This document shows, in pieces, positions 63,981-64,000 of a stretch of 64,000 nt of DNA (position 1 is the first letter of the stretch; each line of letters starts with the position of its first letter). The stretch is taken from contig OY735216.1 of the NCBI GenBank assembly GCA_963457665.1, positions 42,443,794 through 42,507,793 of the forward strand. Reading direction: 5' to 3'. The translations under genes and the position numbers were made by a program. Source of the DNA: Thysanoteuthis rhombus. Taxonomy: Eukaryota > Mollusca > Cephalopoda > Oegopsida > Thysanoteuthidae. The notes under the pieces were generated by a model that did no database searches, was not told the origin of the DNA, and worked only from the letters and a program-made list of their open reading frames with translations.

Positions 63981-64000
63981 ATTAGATCAGTGGTTCTGAA

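Overview
This is a eukaryotic, intron-rich, AT-rich animal window. Three protein-coding genes are supported by the sequence, and they occupy only a few percent of it. The rest is introns and intergenic DNA full of (TA)n and (TA)n(TG)n microsatellites, tRNA-derived SINE-like units, mariner and hAT debris and RTE-type LINE fragments. This repeat style together with the protein sequences suggests a mollusc, most likely a cephalopod of the octopus or squid type. That assignment is inference; there is no species marker in the window.

Layout: (i) 3948-20158, plus strand: the 3' eleven exons of an SLC4-family sodium-coupled bicarbonate transporter (NBC/NDCBE type). They cover the whole membrane domain and the C-terminal tail; the cytoplasmic N-terminal half must lie left of the window. 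All splice phases join cleanly. (ii) 29131-31152, minus strand: one long uninterrupted reading frame for a BTB-BACK-kelch-like protein (673 residues from the first Met), with a strong splice acceptor just upstream, so at least one more 5' exon exists. (iii) 39426-50930, minus strand: a complete nine-exon sorbitol dehydrogenase gene (350 residues) with catalytic zinc ligands, NAD-binding motif and, unlike the human enzyme, a full set of four structural-zinc cysteines.

Between the genes: 20159-29065 holds a decayed near-full-length mariner transposase (21260-22239, minus), LINE debris and one unexplained 180-codon ORF (26598-27140). 31197-39123 is AT-rich with fold-back SINE units and mariner ends. 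50931-64000 has no recognisable gene; it holds SINE copies, a ~950 bp inverted-repeat element (56590-57545), an A-B-B'-A' duplication (58180-59165), a tandem tRNA-like series (54850-55500), and a hAT-type MITE at the right edge.

The three genes have no evident joint function: acid-base transport, a probable ubiquitin-ligase adaptor, and polyol metabolism. I found no operon-like system, CRISPR array or clearly new pathway. The most interesting items are structural: a minisatellite in a SORD intron that multiplies a 5' splice-site-like sequence next to a real donor, tRNA-like SINEs flanked by inverted copies of their own tail, and a short repeat that tends to occur as tandem pairs.
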